Assembly: GCA_003539495.1 (NCBI GenBank)
Contig: DPPB01000021.1
Coordinates: 1-30,186, forward strand
Length of the DNA stretch: 30,186 bases
Reading direction: 5' to 3'
From: Oscillibacter sp.
Lineage (GTDB): Bacteria; Bacillota; Clostridia; Oscillospirales; Oscillospiraceae
Positions 7,531 through 15,966 of this stretch are shown here, one piece after another. The notes beneath the pieces were generated by a model. It saw only the letters and a program-made list of their open reading frames with translations, searched no databases and was not told the DNA's origin. Position 1 is the first letter of the stretch, and each line of letters begins with the position of its first letter. A program made the position numbers and the translations under genes.

Positions 7531-8622
7531 TTACTTGATGTAAATGGCCTTTTTATTGCACATTCCGAAGCACAGGCCGCACACGCGGCACTGATTTGCA
7601 TCCACATGCATATTCCCCTGCTCGTCAAAGGAGCGGGCCCGGTATGCACAGGCGGTTACGCACCGGTTGCAGTGCACACACTTGTCAGCCTCGAACACGA
7701 AATCGGCGGGAGACTTCTCCTCCAGCGTGCCATTGCGCAGCGTCAGGCCGGAAACGGAGGGGATATCGGGATAGCCGTACTTGTCCATCAGCTTGCTGAG
7801 ATTTTCCGTCAGCTGAGTGAATACGCCGGGGCCGTTCACAATAGCGGCGGTGCACACGCCCACGGCGGTAGCACCGGCCATCAGCATTTCCATGGCCGCC
7901 TCGGCATTGGTCACGCCGCCCAGGCCGATGATATCCTTGTTGGTTTTTGCGGCGATATCATGCACATAACGCAGGGCAATGGGCAGGATAGGCGCACCAG
8001 TCATGTAGCCATAGCCATGTCCGCCGATCAGGGGGCGGCCAGTGGTGATGTCCACCCGGTAGGTGGGGCCGATGGAATCAATGGCGGTAATTGCATCTGC
8101 ACCGGCCTCGTCACAGGCCCGGGCGATGGTCTCCGTATCCTTCCAGTTACCGTTGACCTTGGTGATGATAGGCAGCTTGATCTCCTTCTTTAGGGCAGCC
8201 AGCAGCTCTACCAGATCCGCCGCCTCGGTATAACCGTTAACCAGCTCGATCATGTCGGCGCCGGCGTCCTGCACCATGTTGGCCACCTCCAGCGTCTCGT
8301 CCAGACCGCCGTAGCCGTAAACACTGGCAATCAGAGTCTTGACGCCCAGATCCTTGGCACGCTTGATTTCATAGTCTCTCCACCGGGTCATGGGCATATC
8401 GGAGCCGCCCTCGTTGTTCAGCAGGCTCATGTTCCCGTTGGATATCATGTGGCGAGTGGTGTTCACCGCACCCTTGACGGTGATGGATTTGGTCACCACT
8501 GCGCCGCAGCCAGCTTTAGCGCAGGCTGCCAGCGCTTCGGCATCCCAGCCGCAGGGGCCGGAACCAAGCACAAAGGGAGTGTCCAGTTCTCTTCCGCAGA
8601 GCATCGTTTTCAGATCAGCCAT
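7531..8622 (-). CDS. PreA/DHODH-like FMN barrel with C-terminal 2x[4Fe-4S] domain
   Basis: 363 residues, start ATG 8622. Residues ~1-300 form a dihydroorotate-dehydrogenase-like FMN barrel (FVLGSGPCGWD; VTKSITVKG; IGLGGVTNAEAA; GATAVGVCTA). The C-terminus carries two ferredoxin clusters: DKCVHCNRCVTACAY and NQCRVCGLCFGMC. This is the PreA layout (dihydropyrimidine dehydrogenase subunit). The loop that normally has NxSCP and the catalytic Cys or Ser is missing: after GADMIELVNGY the protein goes directly to TEAADLVELLAALK. The substrate-contacting ATNT-type motif reads AIDS. No PreT partner is nearby. It may be an electron-transfer or altered-substrate reductase, perhaps like the DHOD-like part of YgfK in urate clusters. 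It is followed after 42 bases by the dihydropyrimidinase gene. Confidence 0.8.
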   Translation of the reverse strand: MADLKTMLCGRELDTPFVLGSGPCGWDAEALAACAKAGCGAVVTKSITVKGAVNTTRHMISNGNMSLLNNEGGSDMPMTRWRDYEIKRAKDLGVKTLIASVYGYGGLDETLEVANMVQDAGADMIELVNGYTEAADLVELLAALKKEIKLPIITKVNGNWKDTETIARACDEAGADAITAIDSIGPTYRVDITTGRPLIGGHGYGYMTGAPILPIALRYVHDIAAKTNKDIIGLGGVTNAEAAMEMLMAGATAVGVCTAAIVNGPGVFTQLTENLSKLMDKYGYPDIPSVSGLTLRNGTLEEKSPADFVFEADKCVHCNRCVTACAYRARSFDEQGNMHVDANQCRVCGLCFGMCNKKAIYIK

Positions 8623-8648
8623 AGTCTTTTCTCCTTGTATACAGTTTT

Positions 8649-9098
8649 TTAAGGAAGCTTCAAATAATCCAGCACGGCCTCTATCCGCACGATATAACCC
8701 GTGCAGCGGCAGAGATTGCCGTCCAGATAGGCTTTTACCTCGTCATAGGTGGGGTTTTTCAGCTCCCGCTTCAGCGCATAGGCCAGCACAACAAATCCCG
8801 GCGCGCAATAACCGCAGCCCTCGCCGCCATACCGTGTCAAGCATTCCACGATCTTATCCGCCTCGCTGCCCAATCCTTCTACGGTGACGATCTCTGCACC
8901 GTCGGCCCGAACCGACAGGTATTCGCAGCTAACAATGGGCTTGCCGTTAAGCAGCACCGTGCAGGTGCCGCATGCCCCGTCTCCGCAGCTGATCTTTACA
9001 GAGGGGCAGCCGTGGCTGCGCAGGGTATCCGCCAGATATTCGTTGGGCGTGACATCCCATTCCTGCTGCTTTCCGTTACATTTTACATGAATCTTCAT
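8649..9098 (-). CDS. xdhC: Xanthine-dehydrogenase-type [2Fe-2S] subunit
   Basis: 149 residues, start ATG 9098 (MKIHVKCNG). A longer frame exists upstream but overlaps the FAD subunit and lacks a family match. Two [2Fe-2S] sites: C38-x4-C43-x2-C46-x11-C58 (plant-ferredoxin type) and C95-x2-C98 with C130-x-C132 (GCGYCAPG, NLCRCTGY). It relays electrons from the molybdenum centre to FAD in the three-subunit hydroxylase. It overlaps the FAD subunit gene by 23 bases, so translation is probably coupled and subunit stoichiometry maintained. Its length is normal for the small subunit. Confidence 0.93.
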   Translation of the reverse strand: MKIHVKCNGKQQEWDVTPNEYLADTLRSHGCPSVKISCGDGACGTCTVLLNGKPIVSCEYLSVRADGAEIVTVEGLGSEADKIVECLTRYGGEGCGYCAPGFVVLAYALKRELKNPTYDEVKAYLDGNLCRCTGYIVRIEAVLDYLKLP

Positions 9099-9885
9099 CT
9101 GCCAGCTCCTCAATTGCCCGTCGGGCAAATACCTCGCACAGTGTACGGCGGTATTCCGCCGTGCCCCGATAATTCGTACCGAAGCGATATTCTGCCGTGA
9201 TCCGCCGGGCCAGCTCCGCAGCCCGTCCGCGGGTAACCGGGGTGTCACGCATCTCGCTCATGGTTTTTTCCGCCAGCTTGGCCCGTCCGGGAAACACGCC
9301 TGCGGCAATGATCCAGTTTTCCTTCACGCGGCTGGCCGCCAAGCAAAAGATGGAATAATCGTTATAGCTCAAGCGCATCATCTGCACCTTGGTTCGGCGG
9401 CCCTCCTTGGGCAGCACGATCTCCACCAGAATGTCCCTCTCCGGCGCGTCCTCGTTCATATACGCCCACAGACTCTTCACGCCGCCGCGGTAGAACCGTA
9501 GGCTGGCATTCATGGCCAAAAGCGTGGGGATTATATCGGAAAAGCCAAACCGTGATGCCACATGGGCGCCGATGGTGATGACATTGCGAAGCTGTACGCC
9601 GATCAGATGCTCCAGCACCTCCCGCAGGGCGGGTCCGAAGTTTTCCAGGATGACGGCGCTGGTTTCTATATCCCGCAAGGAGGTATATGCGCCGATCATC
9701 ACGGCCTCCTCCGTTTCACGGATGTAGTCAAGGCCGCAGGCACTCAGATCGATGGCCGTGCCAATCTTCACATTTGTGCGCTTCAAAAATGTGCATCCGC
9801 CCAAAATGCGGTTTGTTTTCCCTTTTACCAGCAGTGCATAGGCCTCATCCAGTGTGGCGGGTTTTTGATATTCACGAATCTGCAT
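9076..9885 (-). CDS. xdhB: Xanthine-dehydrogenase-type FAD-binding subunit
   Basis: 269 residues, start ATG 9885 (MQIREYQKPATLDEAYALL). The CoxM/XdhB fold is recognisable: ILGGCTFLK (FAD pyrophosphate loop, here with C and F in place of the usual G-T-D-L residues), DLSACGLDYI, the GAYTSLRDIE motif, and GVQLRNVITIGAHVASRFGFSDIIP, which corresponds to the RN-x-x-T-I-G-G-N segment. The start overlaps the molybdenum subunit stop by 14 bases. It passes electrons from the Fe-S subunit to NAD or another carrier. The degenerate FAD loops (GCTFL, GAHVA) are less canonical than usual, so cofactor affinity or acceptor may differ. Confidence 0.88.
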   Translation of the reverse strand: MQIREYQKPATLDEAYALLVKGKTNRILGGCTFLKRTNVKIGTAIDLSACGLDYIRETEEAVMIGAYTSLRDIETSAVILENFGPALREVLEHLIGVQLRNVITIGAHVASRFGFSDIIPTLLAMNASLRFYRGGVKSLWAYMNEDAPERDILVEIVLPKEGRRTKVQMMRLSYNDYSIFCLAASRVKENWIIAAGVFPGRAKLAEKTMSEMRDTPVTRGRAAELARRITAEYRFGTNYRGTAEYRRTLCEVFARRAIEELADEDSCKM

Positions 9886-12205
9886 ATCCGCCCTCCTTTT
9901 CCTGAATAGCCCTGAGCACCTTTTCCGGCGTGATGGGCAGCGTATCAAAATGGATGCCCAGCGCGTTGAACAGCGCATCGGAAATTGCCGGTGCCGGAGA
10001 ACCGGTGGCAATCTCGCCCAGCGACTTTGCGCCGAAGGGGCCGGTGGGCTCCTCACATTCCACGAACTCCACATCCATGGTGGGCATATCCATCTGACAG
10101 GGGATCTTATAGTTCTGCATATCCCGCGTCAGCACACGGTGATCCTCTGGGCCATATTTGATTTCCTCAAACATGGTCATTCCGATGGATTGGGTAATGC
10201 CTCCCATGGCCTGCACCCGTGCGTTGATGGGATTGAGCACCCGGCCGCAATCGATGGCCGAGGACATATGCACCAGACGATAGTAGCCCGTCTCCTTATC
10301 CACCTCTACCTCTGCACAGGTGGCAACATAGGGGCTGGGTGCAAAGGTGTCCGGGAAGGATGCGCTTACCACCAGCGGGTCGCCGCCGCCCCAGTAAAAG
10401 CCCCATTTATCCGCAAATTCAATCAGATCCATCAGCCGCCGGCCATTGGACAGATAGAACACCTCGTCCCGGAACTCAAGCGGCTCATCGGCAGGCAGGT
10501 TCGCCGTCTCACGCACGCATTTCCACAAAAGCGTCTTCATCTTCTCTGCGGCCAATTTGGCGGCGCCTCCGCAGCGATAGGTGTTGGAGGAGGCGTAGGT
10601 GCCGGGGTCGAAGGGTGTGCAGGCGGTATCCGCCGCCACCAAATGGATATGGTCGGGCGAAACGCCCAGCACCTCGCCCACGATCTGAAGTATCACCGTA
10701 TTGGACCCGGTACCGATATCCGCATGACCGGAGAATACGCAAAATGAGCCGTCCGCATTCATGGCAATATTCACATTGCCGCGGTCAACCCTGGGCACGC
10801 CGGAGGCGTGAGAGGAAATCCCGATGCCTACGCCCCGCACCACTGTGCCTTGGGGTACGGTACGGTTGCGTTTTTTGTCCCAGCCGATCATCTCCTTGGA
10901 TCTGTGGATGCACTGGGCCAAAGTAGTGCTTTGGATATAAGCGGGATCATCCTCCATCCAGCCGTTCATCACGGGATGGGAATCCCCCAGCCGGGCGATA
11001 TTTTTCAAAAAGACCTCTGACAGATCCAGCTGCAGCTCATCGGCAATGTGGCGGGCTGCCACATTGAGCAAGAAGCAATTCTGCGTTGCGCCGAAGCCGC
11101 GAAAGGCACAGCCCTCCAGCTTGTTGGTAAACACGGAATACTGGCTGATCCGCAGCGCATCCACCCGGGGGAAAAGCGCATAGGAGTTTTTGATGCCCGT
11201 CTCCATCACATCCTCCGAAATCTCGGAGTAGGCGCCTGCGTTCTGGAATCCGGTCACGTCAATGGCACGCATTGTTCCGTCCCGATCCGTACCTACCGCA
11301 GCCTCCAGCATATATTCATGCCGGGAGCCGATGGTAACCATAGCCTCCTCCCGGCTGAAAATCAGGGAAGCGGGCCGCCCCGTCAGGTAGGTTACCAATG
11401 CGCACCAGCAATAGGGGCTAAAAATATTCTTGCCGCCAAAGCCGCCGCCCACCTGAGATTTGATAACCCGCAGCTTTCTGCGGTCAATGCCGAGACTTCT
11501 GGCCACATCCTCCTGCATGGCGTCCGCCGCCTGTGTGGGGGCCAAAATGGTCAGATATCCGCGGTCATCATAGTAGCTGTAGCAGCGGTGGGTTTCCAGC
11601 TGGGTGTGGATCTGCTGGGGTGTATAGACCTTGACACGGGTCACATGATCGCACCGGGCCAGCACGGCATCGGCATCTCCGTATTCCCGCACACTCCGGT
11701 GTACCTGATTCCTCTCCGGCCGATAATTCTCCGCCAGGTTGGGCTGGATATACATCTCATCCAAGTGGTCGCCATGCACCAAAATATCGCTTTCCAGTGC
11801 ATGGGTAAAGTCCATCAGCGGTTCTCTGGGCTTCCACTTGATCTTCACCAGGTTTCTGGCACGCTCGGCAGCCTCCTCTGTTTCTGCTGCCACCAGCGCC
11901 ACCACATCTCCCTCATACCGGCCCACCCGGTTCAGCACATTGCGCTCAAAGGGGGTGTAATTCCAGCCGAAGTTGGTAATGATGTTCGTATCCTGCCAAG
12001 TAAACAAGCGGACAAAGCCGGGAACCTTTTCTGCGATGTGGGAATCAAGAGATTCAACCTCTGCAAAGGGATAGGGGCAGTGGATCGCCTTTACGATCAG
12101 TGTACCCGGCCGGACCTGATCTGCCATGTATACAGGCCGCCCCAGGCCCAAAGCCTTGCCCTCGATCCGTGGGATCCTTTTTGTAATAAACTTAAAGTCA
12201 CTCAT
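9872..12205 (-). CDS. xdhA: Xanthine-dehydrogenase-family molybdenum-binding subunit
   Basis: 777 residues, normal for the family. Landmarks: residues 251-260 QVGGGFGGKN (Moco binding, Q251), R369 in AFRGFGATQ, CGRVLNPINARVQ, and the catalytic Glu E731 in FGAKSLGEIATG. The start ATG 12205 has AAGGA very close. These enzymes hydroxylate electron-poor N-heterocycles (xanthine, hypoxanthine, nicotinate, pterins, aldehydes) at the carbon next to a ring nitrogen, using water as oxygen source. Nothing in the sequence fixes the substrate. In this operon, with ring-opening hydrolases and a FolB-like protein, a purine or pteridine is likely. No molybdenum cofactor insertion gene lies in the window. 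Confidence 0.93.
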   Translation of the reverse strand: MSDFKFITKRIPRIEGKALGLGRPVYMADQVRPGTLIVKAIHCPYPFAEVESLDSHIAEKVPGFVRLFTWQDTNIITNFGWNYTPFERNVLNRVGRYEGDVVALVAAETEEAAERARNLVKIKWKPREPLMDFTHALESDILVHGDHLDEMYIQPNLAENYRPERNQVHRSVREYGDADAVLARCDHVTRVKVYTPQQIHTQLETHRCYSYYDDRGYLTILAPTQAADAMQEDVARSLGIDRRKLRVIKSQVGGGFGGKNIFSPYCWCALVTYLTGRPASLIFSREEAMVTIGSRHEYMLEAAVGTDRDGTMRAIDVTGFQNAGAYSEISEDVMETGIKNSYALFPRVDALRISQYSVFTNKLEGCAFRGFGATQNCFLLNVAARHIADELQLDLSEVFLKNIARLGDSHPVMNGWMEDDPAYIQSTTLAQCIHRSKEMIGWDKKRNRTVPQGTVVRGVGIGISSHASGVPRVDRGNVNIAMNADGSFCVFSGHADIGTGSNTVILQIVGEVLGVSPDHIHLVAADTACTPFDPGTYASSNTYRCGGAAKLAAEKMKTLLWKCVRETANLPADEPLEFRDEVFYLSNGRRLMDLIEFADKWGFYWGGGDPLVVSASFPDTFAPSPYVATCAEVEVDKETGYYRLVHMSSAIDCGRVLNPINARVQAMGGITQSIGMTMFEEIKYGPEDHRVLTRDMQNYKIPCQMDMPTMDVEFVECEEPTGPFGAKSLGEIATGSPAPAISDALFNALGIHFDTLPITPEKVLRAIQEKEGGYADS

Positions 12206-12248
12206 GCGTCCTTACCGATTCCTGAGGTATTTTGGGGGAAGGCGTTCT

Positions 12249-13439
12249 TCATTTCAAAAGAGCCTTCATAATGGCGTAGTAGCTCTGGCAAACCTTTGCC
12301 AGCTGCTCGATCTCGATATATTCGTTGTCGGTGTGGGCCAAATTCTCTCTGGACGGGCCCATACCCACGGTCTTGATGCCCGCCTCACCGGCATAGTGGC
12401 TGCCATTGGTGCAGAAGCTGTACTGAGTCACCTCCGGCGTCTGGCCGATGGCGTGGAGCTCGGCGAGAATGTCCTGCACGAAAGCATCGTTCTCGTCAAA
12501 CAGCCAGCCGGGGAAGAAGCGCTCACCCTGAATCGTATTGCCGGTATAGCACTTCTCCTCACCCACGGCAAAGGAAACCTTGGCCTTGATGGCGGGGTCC
12601 TTGGCCATCAGGTCGTCCAGCAATGCCTGAATAGGTGCCAGCACGCTTTCCTTAGTCTCCCCCACCAGCAGCCGCCGGTCATAGGTGGCGCGGCAGTAGG
12701 AGGGAACCACAGAGGCACCGGGATAGGGTGTAGACTTGATATCCGTCAGCTCCAGAATGCCCTTGCCCAGAACAGGATGCTCCACAGGCTTCAGGCTGCG
12801 AATGGCCTCCACCACCTTGCACATGCTGTATACCGCATTGACACCCTTTTCAGGGTTTGCAGAGTGGGCGGGCACGCCAAAGGTCTCGACCACGATTTCG
12901 GCACGACCTCTTTGGCCGATCTTCAAATTGCACAAGGATGCCTCGCCGATAACCACATAGTCGGGCTTGACGATCTCGCTGACGCTACGGGCGGCCACGC
13001 CCTCAAAGCACTCCTCGTGTACAACGCCGGCAATATAAATCTCGCCGGGAAAGTCCCGGGCGGTATCCTTTGCAAAGAAATTGGCGGCTGCGGTAAAAGA
13101 AGCCACTGCGCCCTTCATATCTGAGGTGCCACGGCCATAGAGCTTGCCGTCCACCACCTCGCCCTTGAACGGATCATGAACCCATGCGGCGGGGTTTGCC
13201 ACGGGAACCGTGTCGATATGCCCGTCAAATAGAACCTTCTTACCGGGACGGTTGCCCTTGATCTTGCCGATGATATTGCCGTACTTATCCACGGTCACAT
13301 CATCAAAGCCGTTGGCCTTCATATATTTTTCCAGCTCGGCCGCTACGCCGCCCTCATGTCCGGAATAGCTCTGCTGGGAGATCAGCACCTTGGCAAGCTC
13401 CAGCACTTCTTCTTTTCTTGCTTCGTTTAGCATATTCAT
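12249..13439 (-). CDS. ygeY: YgeY-like M20 family metallohydrolase
   Basis: 396 residues from ATG 13439 (MNMLNEARKE). A GTG at 13445 is a possible alternative start; AAAGGT lies just before. M20 zinc-hydrolase motifs: FDGHIDTV (H74, D76), GRGTSDMKG (D107), HEECFEG (E142-E143) and a late His in LAHTDNEYIE. The RRLLVGET segment and the C-terminal FCTNGSHYAGEAG / GMGPSRENLAH pattern match the YgeY subgroup better than generic DapE or ArgE. YgeY belongs to the conserved anaerobic purine/urate catabolic set. The likely job is deacylation or decarbamoylation of a ring-opened intermediate. It is second in the gntR operon, 23 bases after the regulator. Confidence 0.8.
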   Translation of the reverse strand: MNMLNEARKEEVLELAKVLISQQSYSGHEGGVAAELEKYMKANGFDDVTVDKYGNIIGKIKGNRPGKKVLFDGHIDTVPVANPAAWVHDPFKGEVVDGKLYGRGTSDMKGAVASFTAAANFFAKDTARDFPGEIYIAGVVHEECFEGVAARSVSEIVKPDYVVIGEASLCNLKIGQRGRAEIVVETFGVPAHSANPEKGVNAVYSMCKVVEAIRSLKPVEHPVLGKGILELTDIKSTPYPGASVVPSYCRATYDRRLLVGETKESVLAPIQALLDDLMAKDPAIKAKVSFAVGEEKCYTGNTIQGERFFPGWLFDENDAFVQDILAELHAIGQTPEVTQYSFCTNGSHYAGEAGIKTVGMGPSRENLAHTDNEYIEIEQLAKVCQSYYAIMKALLK

Positions 13440-13462
13440 TTGCACCTTTCTGTGATTTGAAT

Positions 13463-14191
13463 TTAGATTTTTTTACGCACGATCATGTGTTTGATCACAC
13501 GATCAAGAAAATACTCCTCAGAATACAGCACTGGCTGGGAGCGCAGGTCGTAGCCCACCTCTCCGATAAACAGCAGTGCGCAGCTTAGCGGGATATTCAA
13601 AGCGTCAGCGACTTCCTGCGTTACGGGAAGCGCCCGCAGCTCCGAAAGGTTAGTCTCCACAGATACAGAGCAGAACTTTTTCATAAACTCGAAAATAGGC
13701 GGCCGCAGGTCCTCAAGCTGGTAGCTATTATTTTCGATCAGCTGCATGGGCAGGTAATCCACACAGAAAATCGCAGGACGGCCATCGGCGCTGATCATAC
13801 GCGCCACACGCAGCACCTGCTCCCCTACAGGGATATTCAGCTGCGCCGCCACGGTGGCATTGGCCGAATCTATCCGGGTGCGTACCCACTCTGTTTTAGC
13901 GTGCTTGCCGCTGAGCTCCAATGTCTGGTTCAGCTCAAAATTCAGATCCAGCCGGGTATCAACATGAACCACGCTCTTGTTGATCAGCGTACCGATGCCA
14001 TGTTTTCGCACTACCCAGCCCTCACGCTCTAATCGGGCCAGGCTTTCGCGGATCACGTTTCTGCTCACGTTGAATTTTTCCGCCAGCTCCACCTCGGGAG
14101 GCAATGAATCTAAGCCGTAAAAATCTCCATTCCTGATTTCATGGAGGAGTATCTGCGTAACTTTTTCAGAAAGCTGTGTTCCCTTTTCCAT
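13463..14191 (-). CDS. GntR/HutC-type transcriptional regulator (UTRA domain)
   Basis: 242 residues, start ATG 14191. The N-terminal winged helix-turn-helix is clear (LPPEVELAEKFNVSRNVIRESLARLE, then GWVVRKHGIGT); the C-terminal ~165 residues fit a UTRA ligand domain (LRVARMISADGRPAIFCVDYLP; VLYSEEYFLDR). HutC-type regulators usually repress and release DNA when bound to the pathway substrate or product. It heads a nine-gene - strand operon. A 25-base perfect palindrome overlaps its own -10 region and start site, indicating autoregulation. Related palindromes occur at the importer and kinase promoters, so this is the probable master regulator of the island. Confidence 0.9.
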   Translation of the reverse strand: MEKGTQLSEKVTQILLHEIRNGDFYGLDSLPPEVELAEKFNVSRNVIRESLARLEREGWVVRKHGIGTLINKSVVHVDTRLDLNFELNQTLELSGKHAKTEWVRTRIDSANATVAAQLNIPVGEQVLRVARMISADGRPAIFCVDYLPMQLIENNSYQLEDLRPPIFEFMKKFCSVSVETNLSELRALPVTQEVADALNIPLSCALLFIGEVGYDLRSQPVLYSEEYFLDRVIKHMIVRKKI

Positions 14192-14221
14192 CCTGCGTTT
14201 TCTCCCTGACTACATTCTTTC

Positions 14222-14246
14222 ATCAAATAGGTCCTACCTATTTGAT
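14222..14246. promoter_or_regulatory. Predicted GntR operator at gntR promoter (perfect palindrome)
   Basis: Perfect inverted repeat with 11-base arms (ATCAAATAGGT and its complement) around a 3-base spacer CCT. The core TAGGT-N3-ACCTA recurs at two other promoters in the window. It overlaps the last two bases of the -10 box and the expected start site, a repressing position. Confidence 0.8.
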
Positions 14247-14273
14247 CGTACCATCCCTGTCTTTATTTGTCAA
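14245..14273 (-). promoter_or_regulatory. Promoter of the gntR-ygeY-xdh-preA-hydA-ssnA-folB operon
   Basis: Read on the - strand: TTGACA (14268-14273), 17-base spacer, TACGAT (14245-14250). The -35 is consensus and the spacing ideal. The GntR palindrome follows immediately. Confidence 0.78.
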
Positions 14274-14304
14274 TCGACATTTGCGCCTTTTCAATGTTCC
14301 TTCG

Positions 14305-14329
14305 AAAAAATCTGTATCAGGGGCGATAC
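14305..14329 (-). terminator. Weak terminator-like hairpin after the 14337-14975 gene
   Basis: On the - strand GTATC-GCCCCT-GATAC forms a 5-bp stem followed by AGATTTTTT. A CCCTGC/GCAGGG stem lies just before it, at the stop. The stem is short, so termination may be partial. Confidence 0.35.
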
Positions 14330-14336
14330 CCTGCCG

Positions 14337-14975
14337 TCAGCAGGGGCGACTATCCAGCATTTTCAGCAATTCCGCCTCGTCCACGCTGCCGCTGACCCAA
14401 GTGTTGGCAGTTGCCATATTCTGCACCCGCAGCTCGCCGCAGCGGTTCATAGCGGTCATGGCGGCCTTTACCGCCTCATCATCGGAGCTGCGCAGCCAAA
14501 TCGTGTGCATAGCTCCATAGGCATATGCTGCGGCCTCTCTTGCAAGCGTAAGGGATAGGTCATCGCACAGAGGCGCCAGGAAAATAGAGCTCCATGAGAA
14601 TTCTGCCGGCAGCTTCAGCTCGGTCAGCACCCGCACGCTCTCCTTGAATGCCCGGTATGTTACCGCCGCCGCGCCATCGGGCCGCAGCAGGAATACCGTC
14701 GTCGCCTCCGGCACCTGAGCCGGTATGTGGTCTGTCAGAATCACAGTTCCGTATTTCCATACTTCCACCGTGCCGTCTGCCGTGCTTGCCACATGGGGCA
14801 GCGTCAGCTCTGCAGGGGCGTCCAGGCGGAATTCCACAGTGGGCAGCTTATTCCGGCTTCCCAGCATACGGCAATCAAACGACAGATCCGCAGCCTCCCC
14901 GCACAGGGTGAAGATCATGTCCAGCGCTCCCTGCCAGGAGCGGCGGTTTTCAACATCCAGATCCTTGATATGCAT
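14337..14975 (-). CDS. Unknown protein coupled to the Mch homologue
   Basis: 212 residues from ATG 14975, which overlaps the mch-like TGA by one base (TGATG). A GTG three bases earlier (14978) is an alternative with better spacing to GGAGGG. No family recognised. It is soluble, with a beta-rich-looking first half (LPTVEFRLDAPAELTLP; GTVEVWKYGTVILTD) and a more helical, Ala-rich second half with several Cys and Trp residues. There is no nucleotide-binding, Fe-S or signal motif. Tight coupling to the cyclohydrolase homologue suggests a partner subunit, chaperone or next-step enzyme. It is last in the importer-led gene group, ahead of the gntR promoter. Confidence 0.7.
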   Translation of the reverse strand: MHIKDLDVENRRSWQGALDMIFTLCGEAADLSFDCRMLGSRNKLPTVEFRLDAPAELTLPHVASTADGTVEVWKYGTVILTDHIPAQVPEATTVFLLRPDGAAAVTYRAFKESVRVLTELKLPAEFSWSSIFLAPLCDDLSLTLAREAAAYAYGAMHTIWLRSSDDEAVKAAMTAMNRCGELRVQNMATANTWVSGSVDEAELLKMLDSRPC

Positions 14976-15955
14976 CACAGTATCTTCCCTCCGTCTCCAA
15001 GGAAAGCCTTTTCCAGCGTCTCGTCGTTCAAACGCCCTGTGGAATAGGAGTTTCCTGTGGTAATATTAAAAAAGTTAATCTTGCAGGGTGCATCCCAATC
15101 TCTGGGGACATAGGCCCAGTTATTGCCGCATCGGTCAAAGAGGATTTGAAAGGGCGTTCCATAAACATCCGTACACTTGGAAAAGGGAATATCCTCCAGC
15201 ATTACGGTAATATCCTTGTCCTCGCACCGCACCGTCAGATTTGTTTCCTGTCCGTAGATCAGGCAATCGTTTACCCGGCCGTAGGCAATGGCCTCATCGT
15301 CCACTACGCTGACCATGGGCGTTGTAGCGTTGCCCTCAATAATCTGCTCCATGGAGAAGCCCCTGTCCGCCACCGTGGGCATCGCCTGCTCCACGTTGCG
15401 GGCACACACCTGTACGGCACCTACCATGCATCCCGTCCGGGCAGCCATGATATAGAGCTTCTCCGGCGCAATACCGCACACCCTCCCAATGCTCTCGGCT
15501 AGCTCTTCATCGGGTAGAACCGTGGTCTGCACGCCGGCCACCGCCTTGCGGGGCGCCACGTCACGATAATCCACGGATTGGGCGAACTGATCCGATCCCA
15601 GGATGGATCGCACCGGTCCCGAAATCACCTGCAGATCGCCCCGCCAAGGCACCCTGGTGGCAGCCACATAGGAGGCCATTTCACATACGCCCGGATTTTC
15701 CGTGAACACCCGCAACCCGGGCACCGTGTAGTTCTTCAGCGGGATCATGGCAAAGCTCAATCGGCCCAGCCCGCCCATACCTACCTCGGCAAAATACTTT
15801 CCGGCCCGAAAACCGCCCTTGCAGTGGATACCCATATCCAGCACCGTGGCACCGTTTTTCAGGTGGATCACGCCGATATTCAGCCGATCAGCCTTGGGGA
15901 TGACCTCTCGCTCCAGTATGTCGGCTGCGGCCTCATTCACACTCCAATGCTTCAT
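14975..15955 (-). CDS. mch: Methenyl-tetrahydromethanopterin cyclohydrolase (Mch) homologue
   Basis: 326 residues, the length of archaeal and methylotroph Mch (about 315-325). Recognised by the collinear Mch pattern: SVNEAA near the start, NGATVLDMG, GGFRAGKYFAEVGMGGLG (47-64), SGPVRSILG (112-120), an Arg/Glu pair in CARNVEQ (R186, E189; compare the catalytic Arg/Glu reported for archaeal Mch), AYGRVNDCLIYG (224-235, versus MGRTNDALIYG-like) and a late NITTG. Known Mch hydrolyses a methenyl bridge on a tetrahydropterin cofactor. No other H4MPT pathway genes are visible. Among purine/pyrimidine-type hydrolases it more likely acts on an imported or intermediate pteridine-like ring, but this is inference. 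AAGGAG sits 7 bases before ATG 15955. Confidence 0.8.
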   Translation of the reverse strand: MKHWSVNEAAADILEREVIPKADRLNIGVIHLKNGATVLDMGIHCKGGFRAGKYFAEVGMGGLGRLSFAMIPLKNYTVPGLRVFTENPGVCEMASYVAATRVPWRGDLQVISGPVRSILGSDQFAQSVDYRDVAPRKAVAGVQTTVLPDEELAESIGRVCGIAPEKLYIMAARTGCMVGAVQVCARNVEQAMPTVADRGFSMEQIIEGNATTPMVSVVDDEAIAYGRVNDCLIYGQETNLTVRCEDKDITVMLEDIPFSKCTDVYGTPFQILFDRCGNNWAYVPRDWDAPCKINFFNITTGNSYSTGRLNDETLEKAFLGDGGKIL

Positions 15956-15966
15956 TCGTTGTCTCC

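Noticed and set aside
4286..14191. Calling the operon a standard urate degradation cluster
   Set aside because: YgeW, YgfK and a YgeX-sized lyase are not visible, while Mch, FolB and RibD_C homologues are extra and the PreA and SsnA homologues have altered active sites.
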